Below, piece after piece: positions 10,410 through 20,009 of a stretch of DNA of 64,000 bases (the stretch's first letter is position 1; each line of letters starts with the position of its first letter). The position numbers and the translations under genes were made by a program. Source of the stretch: Microvelia longipes. Its lineage: Eukaryota > Arthropoda > Insecta > Hemiptera > Veliidae. The stretch is from the NCBI GenBank assembly GCA_018340805.1, contig JACMZG010001908.1, positions 44,300,243 through 44,364,242 on the forward strand, given 5' to 3'. Under the pieces are notes generated by a model, which did no database searches, was not told the DNA's origin, and worked only from the letters and a program-made list of their open reading frames with translations.

Positions 10410-10668
10410 TGCATCCTGGACAGTCAAGTTGGTTCCTGAGGCCAAAGCCGAGGGAACCATATTGTTTAAATCCCGAGGGTTGCCAAGAGATTTATTTAGA
10501 AGGTTCCCGAGGGTTGCCGAGAGCTTTGTTTAGTTGGTTCCCGAGATATTAATTTTGTTGGTTCTCGAGAGATTTATTTAGTTAGTTCCCAAGGCTTGTC
10601 GAGAGATTTATTTAGTTGGTTCCTGAGAGATTTATTTAGTTGGTTTCTTGGCTTGCCATGGGAGTTAA
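10410..10668. repeat. Imperfect tandem array, 'agttggttcc...gagatttattt'
   Basis: Six to seven imperfect units carry 'agttggttcccgag', optionally 'ggttgccgaga', and 'gatttatttag'. Units vary from about 30 to 45 bp by loss of the 'ggttgccga' part. The short plus-strand frame through it reflects the repeat. Confidence 0.75.
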
Positions 10669-10779
10669 TTACTGACCAGGAGCAACGACTTGTTTCTCTC
10701 ATGATAAGTTTAAGATTTTACAATTAGGAAAAGAACGACTTTATTTTTTTTTAAAAAAAGCATTGTTTGAAAGAGAAAT

Positions 10780-11500
10780 ATCTATACCTGGACTTGATAA
10801 AGAGAAAAAGCATATAGAATAGTTTTGTTTACAAGTAAGAATACTGAAAACTGCAATACTCTACAAAGCAGACTGATTAATTCTAAGTTAAAGAAACAAG
10901 ATAGACTGAAAATGAGTGGTGTTTACAAGATAAAGTGTTCAGAGACTTAATGTACAGCAGAGTATATTGGTAGAACTGGGAGAGAATTTGATCAGAGGAA
11001 TAATGAGCATGAAGGATCGATAAGAAGGATAAAGAAACTAGAAGAGGAGAAGGGTAAACTAAAATCAGCTTCAGATGATATAGACCATATACTCAAAACT
11101 AATAAAAACAGAAAAGAAAGCTTGAACAGAAAAATAAAGATATAGATAAAGATCTCGAGAAGAAGAAAAGGAAATGAGAAAGATATGTTGGAAATTTAGC
11201 TTTTGCTAAACATATAATTGAATTTAAACACATCTTCAACGACAGTGATTTCCATATGCTGCACTACCAGAACTACAGCCGGAAACAAAAAGCTTAGGAA
11301 GGTTTGGAAATTTACTTGGCATCTCATAATAATTCTGTGGTAAATATCAATGAGCAAAAAGATGTATCTTCATCACCACTGTTTAAGCTATTCTTGAAAA
11401 CCACACAAGAAGATCCGACATCTTGGGTTTTGTTTTTGTTAATTGTTTTGCTACCTTTCTTTTATGTTTCTTTTGTTTATACCCCTTACCTTTTCACCTA
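10780..11500 (+). pseudogene. Penelope-like element: GIY-YIG endonuclease remnant
   Basis: Near 10912 the frame reads MSGVYKIKCSE, then an in-frame TAA, then CTAEYIGRTGREFDQRNNEH and EGSIRR. This is the GIY-YIG nuclease pattern (GVY...YIG, then Arg and an EH pair) of the C-terminal endonuclease of Penelope-like retroelements. A lysine-rich linker follows, with a stop near 11144. The frame then resumes as LAFAKHIIEFKHIFNDSD and HMLHYQNYSRKQKA, a TAG at about 11294, and GLEIYLASHNNSVVNINEQK. That fits the usual His-containing tail before the 'LE-EI...N' end. The reverse transcriptase is not visible upstream, so the copy is 5'-truncated. At least three stops or shifts make it inactive. A hydrophobic stretch (SWVLFLLIVLLPFFYV) follows. 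Confidence 0.8.
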
Positions 11501-11740
11501 GTTATAGACTATTAAAGTTTATTTCTATTAATTTGTTCCTAGTTTTTTATTTATTTTTAATTTTATTTTTAGTAGTTTTATAGTAAGTATTATTTGCCGA
11601 GTTTAATACTTAAATTTAATGTTTTGTTCCTTATCTTATTATTATTTTGGACTTTTGTATGTTTTTAGTCTTTCCTGAAGATGATTTGAATGGATTGAAA
11701 TATATTTTTCCTGTTATAAAACATGTTAGAATCAAAGTCG
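11501..11740 (+). mobile_element. Probable 3' tail of the Penelope-like copy
   Basis: AT-rich sequence after the endonuclease remnant. At about 11675 it has CTGAAGATGATTTGAATGGA followed by TTGAAA. The spacing of CTGANGA to GAAA recalls the hammerhead-type core kept in Penelope-like tails, but I see no good stem II or stem I here. It is at most a decayed relic. Confidence 0.3.
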
Positions 11741-11996
11741 TTCTTTTCCTAATAGTAATTATGGAGTTCTACAAAAAAGACGTTTCTCTCTTAAGAAATT
11801 TGCCTAAAACTTTGCTAATCTTTAAAACATTTTAAAGATCAGCATAAACTAAGCGTTGTATGACTGCCCAAAATGTTGTCAAGCATATATTTAACAAACT
11901 ATAGTATAAAAATACGGATTTTCTTCGAAAATTCCAGGAAAGCTGACAAAAAGTAAAAGTGTTACATTTGATTATAAAGCAAAAACTGAAAACCTA
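11741..11996. other. No gene seen
   Basis: AT-rich flank between the Penelope-like remnant and the 19-bp satellite. Confidence 0.4.
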
Positions 11997-12407
11997 AGCA
12001 AGAAACGGATTGGAAAGCAAGAAACAAATTGTAAATCAAGAAACGGAATGGAAAGGAAAAAACGGATTGGAAATCAAGAAACGGATTGGAAATCAAGAAA
12101 CGGATTGGAAATCAAGAAACAGATTGGAAAGTAAGAAACGGATTGGAAATCAAAGAAACGGATTGGAAATCAAGAAACGATGGAAATTGGAAATCAAGAA
12201 CGATTGGAATGGATGGAAAGTAAGAAACGGATTGGAAAGTAAGAAACGGATTGAAAATCAAAGAACCGGATTGGAAATCAAGAAACGGAAGAGAAAGGAA
12301 AAACGGATTGGAAATCAAAAAAACGGATTGGAAAGCAAGAAACGGATTGGAAAGCAAGAAACGGATTGGAAATCAAGAAACGGATTGGAAAGGAAGAAAG
12401 CAAACAT
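11997..12407. repeat. 19-bp satellite 'aagaaacggattggaaatc', about 21 copies
   Basis: The unit is 19 bases with A/G/T variants (aaatc, aaagc, aaagt) and a few indels. All frames on both strands stay open for long runs because the unit lacks stop triplets in every register. This explains the 147-, 90- and 81-codon apparent frames. They are not genes. Confidence 0.95.
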
Positions 12408-12455
12408 TGCAAAGAAAATTCGCCCAGTTACGGACCTCACTAGAATTTTTTAGCT
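12404..12455. repeat. Fragment shared with 8595-8655 and 17645-17710
   Basis: 'ttgcaaagaaaattcgccc', 'ttacggacctcac' and 'agaattttttagc' match the block at 17645-17710 (reverse) and 8595-8655. It directly abuts the 19-bp satellite, so the satellite may have grown within or next to a copy of this element. Confidence 0.55.
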
Positions 12456-12614
12456 CTAGAGAGAACATACGAGCTAAAAATGAGCCTTATCTCAACATAG
12501 GTTTCCTTTACTTCCCCTTCTAAAGCTATAAATCATTACACATAAAACTTCTACCTGACTTGTTTCCCACTACTTCCACTCCCTCTCCTTTCCCTTGAAG
12601 TTTCCTCCTTTACC
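12456..12614. other. No gene seen
   Basis: Pyrimidine-rich spacer before the Lys/Glu-rich open stretch. Confidence 0.35.
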
Positions 12615-12839
12615 TCATTGATCTTTATTCCAACTACTTTCCTTTAACAACTTCATCCGACTTTCTTTCTCATCCTTTTTTCTTTCTCGTTTTTTTTCTT
12701 CTATTTGACGAATGGAATTTCTCTCAGTCAACCATGTCAACCTAGATAAAGGTGCACTCTTGATGTCAAATGAATGTTGACCAAAGAATAGTCGTTTTTT
12801 CTTTACACGATCATAAATCCTTTTTAAAGTCTTTAAACT
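12615..12839 (-). CDS. Possible upstream exon of the coiled-coil gene (Lys/Glu-rich)
   Basis: The minus strand reads KTLKRIYDRVKKKRLFFGQH, SFDIKSAPLSRLTWLTERNS and IRQIEEKKRERKKDEKESRM, then KLLKESSWNKDQ and TGA. The composition is protein-like, not simple repeat. A strong donor-like site (ATGAG|GTAAAG) overlaps the stop, and in this frame it would leave exactly one base, the phase required by exon 10015-10083. Used there, however, the TGA stays in frame. Weaker donors a few codons earlier (GAAA|GTAGTT) would also leave one base and avoid the stop. So it is either an upstream exon with a non-obvious donor or sequence error, a terminal exon of another gene, or a decayed exon. The acceptor is unresolved and the apparent TTG start is not a start codon. 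Confidence 0.35.
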   Translation of the reverse strand, partial: SLKTLKRIYDRVKKKRLFFGQHSFDIKSAPLSRLTWLTERNSIRQIEEKKRERKKDEKESRMKLLKESSWNKDQ

Positions 12840-13374
12840 CAAAAGTCAGTTTATAATTTTTAGAATGGCTGTAAAATAAATTTCATTTACCTTTCAATTT
12901 TAGAAAAGCTTTTAAATCATTTATAATTTTAATTTAAAAATATTAGTTTTAGTAAGGTTGTAAATACATTGTGCTTAGCATTTAATACATCCGTAAGAAT
13001 TTAATTTGTTAATAAAACTGTAGTTGATTTAAATGGACATGGTCAAAATTAAGCATTATTGAACTGTCCAATCTCTTCTAAAAACAAATTTAATCTCTTC
13101 TCTATGGAACTGCCGTCACGCAAGAATAAGCTCTTTATTTTACGTATAAGCTAAATGTTTAAGTTTTTCTAAACGTTTTAAATCACTTCATTATCTTGAA
13201 GTAATGTTAGGTAAGAATACTTGCTTCCAATAATATTTTATAAATGTTTATAATTAATTTTCAAGTAATTAGATTCTAATTAAAGATAGTTATGAAGTGT
13301 AATTAATTGAAAAAGCACATCGTTGCAACACTGATATTTTGGCGGCTTTATTTGTTTGGTGCAGATTCACTGTC
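12840..13374. other. AT-rich, no gene seen
   Basis: No clear feature. A TTTTACAG acceptor-like site at about 12871 faces the Lys/Glu-rich stretch, but the reading between the two has a stop. Confidence 0.4.
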
Positions 13375-13509
13375 ATGTCCGTTTTAGTACGGGTCCCGTT
13401 TAATGTAAAAACAGAAGAAAACCAGATACGTGTGGTTGATAAAGCTGTAAAGAATGTCATGGTATTGTATACACCACTCTCAAGCTCTGCGACGCGTACA
13501 ACGTAGGAA
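13375..13509 (+). CDS. Short open frame, possible 5' exon (weak)
   Basis: ATG at 13375 opens 44 codons (MSVLVRVPFNVKTEENQIRV, VDKAVKNVMVLY, then a Ser/Thr-rich end), ending in TAG. The first 28 residues look protein-like and stop short of a possible donor (CATG|GTATTG). The flank upstream has 'attttggcggc', often seen near invertebrate promoters. Nothing downstream supports a continuing gene and the family is unknown, so this may be chance. Confidence 0.2.
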
Positions 13510-13895
13510 TTATGAATTTGGGATTTATTGATACAGAAATGTTAAAAGGCATTCAGACAATTCCAAAAGTCCTCAAACACCAAAATCCATTCGTTAGTTT
13601 TCATTATCCATGGTTAGTTTCTAGCTCCGTGTTTTTAGCACAGGAATGTCGAATTTGAGAGTTTATTATCAGGTATAGGACTATACTCGGGCATAAGACA
13701 AATCCAAAAAGTTCCTACTCATCTCATTCGTTCAGTATTTTAGGGTGTAGGTGCGTCAACCTATAAAACTATCGTTCGCTAGCTTAGTTTTCTGATTCGC
13801 GTTAGCGTAGGAATGCCGATTTGATATTTCATTAAGTAGGATACGAGTGTAAGACGAATCCACAAAGTCCTCATCAAAATTAATTCAGTAGTTTA
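13500..13895. repeat. Diverged tandem repeat, three units of about 130-150 bp
   Basis: Three units beginning near 13503, 13643 and 13797 share 'taggaatgncgatttga', 'gcataagacaaatccaaaa' and 'tcattcgttnagt' words in the same order. They are old and strongly diverged. The last unit ends just before the element at 13905. Confidence 0.6.
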
Positions 13896-13904
13896 GGCTG
13901 TAGG

Positions 13905-14231
13905 CATAGATATATACTGGAGGGAGCTAACCTATCTAAATACATTAGGAAGCCTGAAACATCTTTTTGGGGCTCTCAGGGGCTCTGTGTAACAACATTG
14001 AAACCTCCTTCAATAGTGAGTTAAGATTCAAATAAATCAATTGATTTCGCTTGTTTGAATTGGCTTCCTACACATTTTTAAGTTTTGATTTGCATTTTTA
14101 ACGTTCTACTATATACGTTACTGTAATTTTGTACTGATTATTCATTATATTTATAAAGAAAAGTGGTCAGGTTACTTTTTCGATGTTTCCAAATATAACC
14201 TATAGGGCCCCTCTAGTAATTTATCTCTATA
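13905..14231. mobile_element. Non-autonomous hAT-like element (CATAG family), with target duplication
   Basis: The termini are CATAGATATATACTGGAGGG and, at the right, GGGCCCCTCTAGTAATTTAT then CTCTATA. Flanks are GCTGTAGG (13897-13904) and GCTGTAAG (14232-14239), a near-perfect 8-bp target duplication. The body contains 'tttttggggctctcagggg' and 'aacctccttcaatagtgagtt', shared with 52957-53276 and the inverted fragment 23965-24186. It has no coding capacity. Confidence 0.85.
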
Positions 14232-14540
14232 GCTGTAAGAGCGTCAGCAAAAATAGCAGGAAGAATAAGAAGTCGTCAAAAATGCCGTTTTCAAACCTTT
14301 TTGTCTACTTCTACTTGGCCTATTTTTTATCTATAAGTCCACCCTTTGATGGTATTATAATATTATTTATGTACCTATAGCCGTTTTTACGCTACAGACT
14401 CTCAAAAACCCTACTTTGTTGCGTATAGTACAAATATATACTGGCAGCATTAGGTTTCTTCAGCATTATGTAGGGTTTTGACTCTTTTTACTGACTATGC
14501 GGGATACTTTAACTTTTTTTGACTTGGCGGGGCGGAAAGC
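14232..14540. other. Spacer with a block shared with 52130-52200
   Basis: 'acgctacagactctcaaaaa' and 'ccctactttgttg' at 14390-14425 recur in reverse at about 52140-52195. The rest is unassigned. Confidence 0.5.
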
Positions 14541-14627
14541 TACTGCGTTTCTAAATTGTGTCTACTTTTTCCATATTTCAAAATTTAACGAATAGGGCCA
14601 ATTTAATAATATTATCTCTATGGTAAC
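14541..14627. mobile_element. Solitary right terminus of the CATAG family
   Basis: 'ccatatttcaaaatttaacg', 'aatagggcc' and 'aatattatctctatgg' correspond to the last 85 bp of the full element. There is no left end, so this is a second, truncated terminus 310 bp after the complete copy. Confidence 0.65.
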
Positions 14628-14662
14628 CTAATGGGAACCAAAAAGGTTAATCAATCCATTCT

Positions 14663-14815
14663 TAAGTACTGCAAACGTTCGGTTTAAGTACAGTTAAGTA
14701 CTGCAAACGTTCGGTTTAAGTACAGTTAAGTACTGCAAACGTTCGGTTTAAGTACAGTTAAGTACTGCAAAACGTTCAGTTTAAGTACATTTACTGCAAA
14801 CGTACCTGCAAACGT
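14663..14815. repeat. 32-bp tandem repeat, about 4.5 copies
   Basis: Unit 'ttaagtactgcaaacgttcg' plus 'gtttaagtacag'. The first three units are almost identical and the last two shortened, a young local expansion sitting between two solitary CATAG-family termini. Confidence 0.9.
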
Positions 14816-15617
14816 TTAAGTTACCGTAAATTTGCACTGTTCATTTCATTACAGTAATAGTTAGAGGTGTTTAGGTTTCTTTGTCTCAAAATTCAACCCA
14901 TAGGGCCTCTCTACAAAGTTTTCATATTTTTTAAAGGTTTTAATATTTTTTGATCATTTTCATTTGTATAATTGACTAAATATTCTAAAGAAAAAACAAA
15001 GAAACTATACATCGTATATGAATAATTTTCTTCGTATAAAATCTCTCTGTATAGAATCAAGTTGCGTAATCTATGTTTCCTCAATTCCTTACATCAAACA
15101 TTTTTATTCTTCGCTTTAAATTGAATCATAAAATTGTATAAATGAGAAGCAATCTTCCTATTTCTCTTTTTTCGACTGTACCCGTGACTGTTCGATTCAA
15201 TGAATTCAAAAACATTTTGCAAAGAAATGATTTCTCATGCGAACTCAAACGTATTTAATATAACGTTACTTTATAATATTTATATGAAATAATTATTTTT
15301 TTGTTCATTGCTTTTTAATTTCTTAAATGCTTTTACCTTTCATCGATGACAATTGAGAAAAATGCAAAGAAAATATTTTGTTCACCCAATATTTGTGAAA
15401 TTTATATTTTTCCAGAATTATCCATTTTAATTCTTCCCGAGTTGCTTCTTGATGACTTCTTGACTACTTCTTTGACTTATTGAATGTATCTGAAGTTCTG
15501 AATTCTGAAGATACGTTAACAGGTGCTTCATAAACCAATATAAGCGAATTTCGAATAGAAATGACGTTAATGAAGTTGTTCGAATGACGAAAGTTTAAGG
15601 CAGGATTGAAGGCATCG
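14816..15617. other. No gene; a third CATAG-family terminus near 14862-14915
   Basis: 'ttaggtttctttgtctcaaa' and 'cccatagggcctctctacaa' at 14870-14910 are a decayed third terminus. The remainder to 15617 is AT-rich with no recognised feature. Confidence 0.45.
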
Positions 15618-15648
15618 GTTTCGCTTGGCCTCTTTTGCCAAGCGAAAC
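15618..15648. repeat. 12-bp perfect hairpin
   Basis: Arms GTTTCGCTTGGC and GCCAAGCGAAAC with loop CTCTTTT. A third half-copy, TTTCGCTTGG, follows at about 15660. It is GC-rich against its surroundings; function unknown. Confidence 0.85.
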
Positions 15649-16338
15649 TGCGGGATTGTATTTCGCTTGGTGGATCCTAAATGACCGACGATATACGTTG
15701 CGTTCAGTGGCGCTAGAGGGTGAAGAGATAGTTTGAGAGGAGTAACTTTATTGCTTGTGTTCTACCCTAGTTAGCCTACTATCCCAGTTAGGTCTGTGAG
15801 CTGAGGTGAAAATGCCTACATGATGAAAATTCGCTATAAAAATACATGTTCATAAATATACAAGAGTATATGTAAAGTAATAAGTGTTGAGTGTGTGTGT
15901 GTGTGTGTAGGAATTTTAGTCTACATTTTCATTTTGCTAAGCAAATTAATGTTTATTTTTGTAAATAATTTTCCATATTGATATATTTACTTTCCTATCT
16001 CTGTATGTGTATCTATCTCGTATTAGCATTTTCCCAGAATATTTTATGTATTCAGATGGATCAGAACTCAGAAAGTATCTTTCAGAGAATATCGTAACGC
16101 ATTCCGTTTAGAAGGGACAAGGGAAGTAGAAGAAGGGAGTTGAGCCCGACCTGGCATAGCCACGTAGTGTTAGGTAATAACTCAAACACTGCAATGGTAC
16201 CCAATGCACCATTAGTTCCAATAGTATTTGTCCCGTTAACCTTTCATGACCCCCTGATTTGCCCCACCCACAAGTTGAGTTTTTGTCGCTTCTTCGACTT
16301 AGAAAACTGTAGATGCTTTATAGTAGATATTACCAAGC
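15649..16338. other. No gene confirmed; short (TG)n at 15890-15908
   Basis: A plus-strand open frame from about 16140 runs on into the hAT element at 16347 and so cannot be a conserved gene as drawn. Its part before 16339 has mixed composition but no family signature. Confidence 0.45.
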
Positions 16339-16346
16339 GTTTAAAA

Positions 16347-17030
16347 CAGGCCTGGGCAAACTACGGCCCGCGGGCCACATGCGGCCCGCGAAGCATTTTT
16401 TATGTGGGCCGCGGGCAAAATTATAATGTTTGGAAAAAAGATAAAATAAATTAAAAAAATAAAATATTAGGTATATAAGCAAATAAATTGCTTAATTCAA
16501 AATTATTTTGAAAAGTTAGATATCAAGATAAGGAAATTATGGATTCTTACTTTAACTTTAAAATTTTGAGATACAACAACTTAAAGAAACAATAACATAA
16601 ACAGCGGCCGCCTTTCCTATCAATTCTCATTGTCGGATTTGGCGAATTCTAATTATTTTAGCGAATTTTTATTTTCACAATAATAAGTCAAAAAAAGCTA
16701 TTTTGCCTTCTGTGAATTGCCAAAAAGAAGTTGATAAAATCCTTTGATCTTTTATTTCATAGGAATACTTTTTAAAATTATTTTTACAACTAGGATTCTA
16801 GCAAATTTGTCTTCAGTTATATTTCAAGATCTGACGAAGATACTCCGTTTAGTGCTAAAGTTCCCCAATTCCTTTTCTTTGAAAATAAATTTGACTTTAG
16901 TAAAACACCAGAGTAACTGCAATTCGTTGCGGGTTTAGCATACTTCAAAATTTAAGGAATGCGGCCCGCGACAAAAAGTAGCTGTAAAAAGACTAAGCGG
17001 CCCTTTGCTAGAAAAGTTTGCCCAGGCCTG
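16347..17030. mobile_element. Non-autonomous hAT element with perfect 8-bp target duplication
   Basis: The terminal inverted repeat is CAGGCCTGGGCAAAC at the left and its exact complement at the right. Inside the left end is CTACGGCCCGCGGGCC, the classic GC-rich subterminal part of many animal hAT elements; GCGGCCCGCG recurs near 16962. GTTTAAAA at 16339-16346 is repeated exactly at 17031-17038. The 684-bp interior has no transposase frame; a 64-codon open run inside is AT-rich filler. A perfect duplication suggests a comparatively young insertion. Confidence 0.93.
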
Positions 17031-17038
17031 GTTTAAAA

Positions 17039-17582
17039 CTTAAACTTTTTTTGGGTGCCTCAAAGTATTTAAGCTCCAACATACCTAAAAAATGAGCTGT
17101 CAATTTTTATTTTTCCTAATGCATATTTATACACTTGAATATTACTAATTACAAAAGTGTGATGTATAAACAGAAGAAATTAGTTTTTGAAATTCAAATA
17201 CGTTCAAAAGACGTAGGGAACCTGAGTTCAAACTATGATTTTTCAAGCATAAAATTTTAATATTTTTTTCTCAGATGATAGCATTATGACAAGGTTAGTT
17301 TAACCGTTTATCATTTCATATCTTTCTATAAATTTAATGGAAATGACAGCTGTCGTTTTATATTATCTTATTTCATGCATTATTCAGGTTTATAAGAACT
17401 TACTCTAAGCTGATAATATTAAACGATTCGTGTCGTTAAAATTGTAAATCTCGTGAAACAATTGATCTATATATCTGTACACTGTATTTTGCATTTAATA
17501 GTAATTTAAAAAATTATGATGTATTATTTATAATGTCATATAATATAAATAATATTATGAATAATATAATATAAATAATATT

Positions 17583-17615
<33 letters not shown>

Positions 17616-17644
17616 TTATATAAGAATGCAAAAAAGTACTGATG
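17039..17644. other. No gene; AT-only tandem words at 17526-17625
   Basis: Diverse AT-rich sequence ending in a low-complexity run of 'ataatataatataaataat' words. Confidence 0.5.
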
Positions 17645-17965
17645 CATCATATCAGCTAAAAAATTCTGGCGCGGAGGTCCGAAAGCCGGGCAAATTTCCC
17701 TTGAAATGTGCGCTTTGTTGCTCATTAATTTTAATTTTTTCAATTCTTCGATACTTATCTGAGCAATAGCGTCACAACTTGTTATTTAATTTCTTCAAAT
17801 TATTCAAAGGAAATGCGCATATTTATCCCACAGGTTATATACTACACGGCACAGCATTAGTTTCATTAATTGATGGCTTAGCTAATTTTTAGCGCATTTT
17901 AATTCGAACAAATTAAATAACATGTTGTGACGCTACTGCTCAGATGTATCGAAGAATTGCAAAAA
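17645..17965. mobile_element. Inverted-repeat element, arms 17741-17792 and 17910-17959
   Basis: The left arm begins CAATTCTTCGATACTTATCT and contains AGCGTCACAACTTGTTATTT. The right arm is its complement with few mismatches and ends CGAAGAATTG. About 117 bp separate the arms. The preceding block 17645-17710 ('ctggcgcggaggtccgaaag') recurs at 8595-8655 and 12404-12455. No coding capacity; class unknown. Confidence 0.7.
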
Positions 17966-18807
17966 TTCCCACCACACGAGCCATAACATTAGCGATTTTT
18001 TAAAAAAAAATAGCTAAAATTGTTAAAGGGATAAACATTTTAATTACGTATAAAATTATAAATAAATAAATGATCGGCTGTCCTTTTACAAAGGTCTTGC
18101 TACAGTTCACAGCGTGCTAGTTAGTTGTACAACATTAATTACAAAATAAAAGTTTAACTTTAATAAGATTTAATTATAATATTGGAAAGAAACTTGGTAC
18201 AATAATCAATCATATAAAAGTACAGAACTCTACAGCTTATGAAATATTTATGTCGGCATCAACCCACAATAATTAAAAATACACAATTAAAAATTTACTT
18301 AAAATCGAAAACTTTTAAGATCAAGCTGTAACTTAATATAAACTACTGTATAAGCTAAACAAATAAGGGAATTAAAAAAAATGTCAGTATTAGTGATGAT
18401 GGTAGTTATCGTACACTATGATTTACGATATATCATTATAGGTATCTATTATAAAATCTTATAGTTACATATACGATTTTCTTTAAAGCGACCATAAATT
18501 TTTTATTTGAAAATTTGCAAACATTGGTTTAAATATAGACCCAAATTCTACAGGTCTAAATTCGCCAAGATCTACTCTATTTATGTATAGGTGATATATT
18601 TTTTACACTATACAGTATTGAAGTATATTGTAGTAAAATAGTAGGTCTTGTCATCACCGTAGTAGTAGTAGTGGGGGGGAGGGGGGTGGAGAGGTCAAGC
18701 CTGGCAAGTAGACCACTGTATTAGGTCCTTTTTACCAATCCCTTATCTCATCACCCTCCTATGTCATCACCCTAAGTGAATCGATCACTTAGAGTGCAAT
18801 AAACCAA
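17966..18807. other. No gene; G-rich run at 18671-18690
   Basis: AT-rich except for a purine run (gtggggggga followed by ggggggtgg), unusual in this window. Confidence 0.45.
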
Positions 18808-19155
18808 TTACTTTAGTAGTCTTATCTCATGATCTGTAATTTTATTGATATTTTTTGTCAAATCATATTCCATTTCTTTATAATTAATTTTGCTCACCGT
18901 CTGCCTTAGGTATAAAGGTAATCTATATGTTAGATAAACTATTGTGTTCAAGATAAAAATTACAATTTGAGATTTCATTAGAATTATCCGCATCAAGCAT
19001 TTTGAAAGGATTTGAAAGAGTAATCCCTCAAAGAAAGTAAAATTTGTAAGGATTTCATGACGATGAATTCCCTTATCAACTGTTGAATAAAAATGTAAAG
19101 GGGATAATGTTTTTAAGAGTAATTTTACGGTAAGTGTTATCAGATAAGAAGTCAT
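18808..19155 (-). other. 115-codon open frame of unknown status
   Basis: Long for this AT content. The reading is hydrophobic and AT-codon driven (for example KGIHRHEILTNFTFFEGLLF, then YLTYRLPLYLRQTVSKINYK). I recognise no motif. A phase-shifted reading from a possible acceptor (TATTCAACAG) gives only 28 codons before a stop. It could be a decayed retroelement fragment or chance. Confidence 0.2.
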
Positions 19156-19199
19156 TATCGTTGATTAGTGTCTGCGTGTGATGAAGTGCGGGCAGGTGT

Positions 19200-19225
19200 G
19201 GGATGGGAATGGGGGCGGGTGTGGG
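19200..19225 (+). other. Canonical G-quadruplex motif
   Basis: Five G-tracts with short loops: GGGATGGGAATGGGGG then CGGGTGTGGG. It lies in a small GC-rich island, about 19185-19275, that also has 'gtgcgggcagg' and 'gtgcgggtaaagg' words. Confidence 0.85.
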
Positions 19226-20009
19226 ATAGAAGTGCGGGTAAAGGCAGGTGCGGCCGAGGGCTCCCCCAAGGACAACACTAGGGTCCTATCCTCTTATCGA
19301 TCTCAAAATTCTCTGACGTCATACAACTCAATGGAACCCCCCTTTATTTAACTCCCTCTTGAATTCATTCTACTTTAACACATCTTTTGTTTTCTTTTTT
19401 TAAATAGCTTACTCAGCTTCAACAGATTTTTTTTTAAATCAAACACTTAATTTTTTATAAGCTGTTAAAGAGTTAAAAAATTAAAAACACACTGTAAGGT
19501 TTGATTAAAACTTTTATCTACTTTGTTGGACACGATATATTAAAATTTCAGAGGAAAACACACCTTGTGTATTGTAAGGAATTCATTCACCGTTCTCTAT
19601 TCATTTGCACTTGTACGATTCATAACTTTGTATTCTCTAATAAATGAGTTAACTAATTGAACTAAGAAGTAATGATCTAAATTTGCTGTAAAGTATGTCA
19701 AGTGCAACTTTAAAATTTGTATTAAGTTTCTAAATAACAAACTTAATTACTTGAAACATCTTCTCCTTAAAAATGTTAAGTGCATTTTCGGACAAACTAA
19801 TTTTTATGAGCCAAGTGAAATTTTAGAGATATTTTTTTTTTAAATTTCTTTACCGTATAATTCTGATATTATAACATCTTGCTTTAGAAGCAAAAAACAA
19901 TAGTAAGAAAGCACTTTAATGAAATAGACATTTTACGTTTTTCATCACAAAGTCGACTGTGATGGAGCAACGACCGCTGCTGATTTATTAAATGCTTCAT
20001 TCTATACTA
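19226..20009. other. No gene seen
   Basis: Returns to AT-rich sequence after the GC island; no element boundary recognised. Confidence 0.45.

Noticed and set aside
11675..11705. A second hammerhead ribozyme
   Set aside because: CTGAAGA and GAAA are spaced suitably, but no stem I or stem II pairing could be drawn.
12010..12453. 147-codon plus-strand frame
   Set aside because: Entirely the 19-bp satellite, which has no stops in any register; not a gene.
16140..16454. 104-codon plus-strand frame
   Set aside because: Runs across the terminus of a young hAT insertion; the remaining N-terminal part has no family signature.
18808..19155. 115-codon minus-strand frame as a gene
   Set aside because: AT-driven hydrophobic composition and no motif; kept only as an unassigned low-confidence entry.
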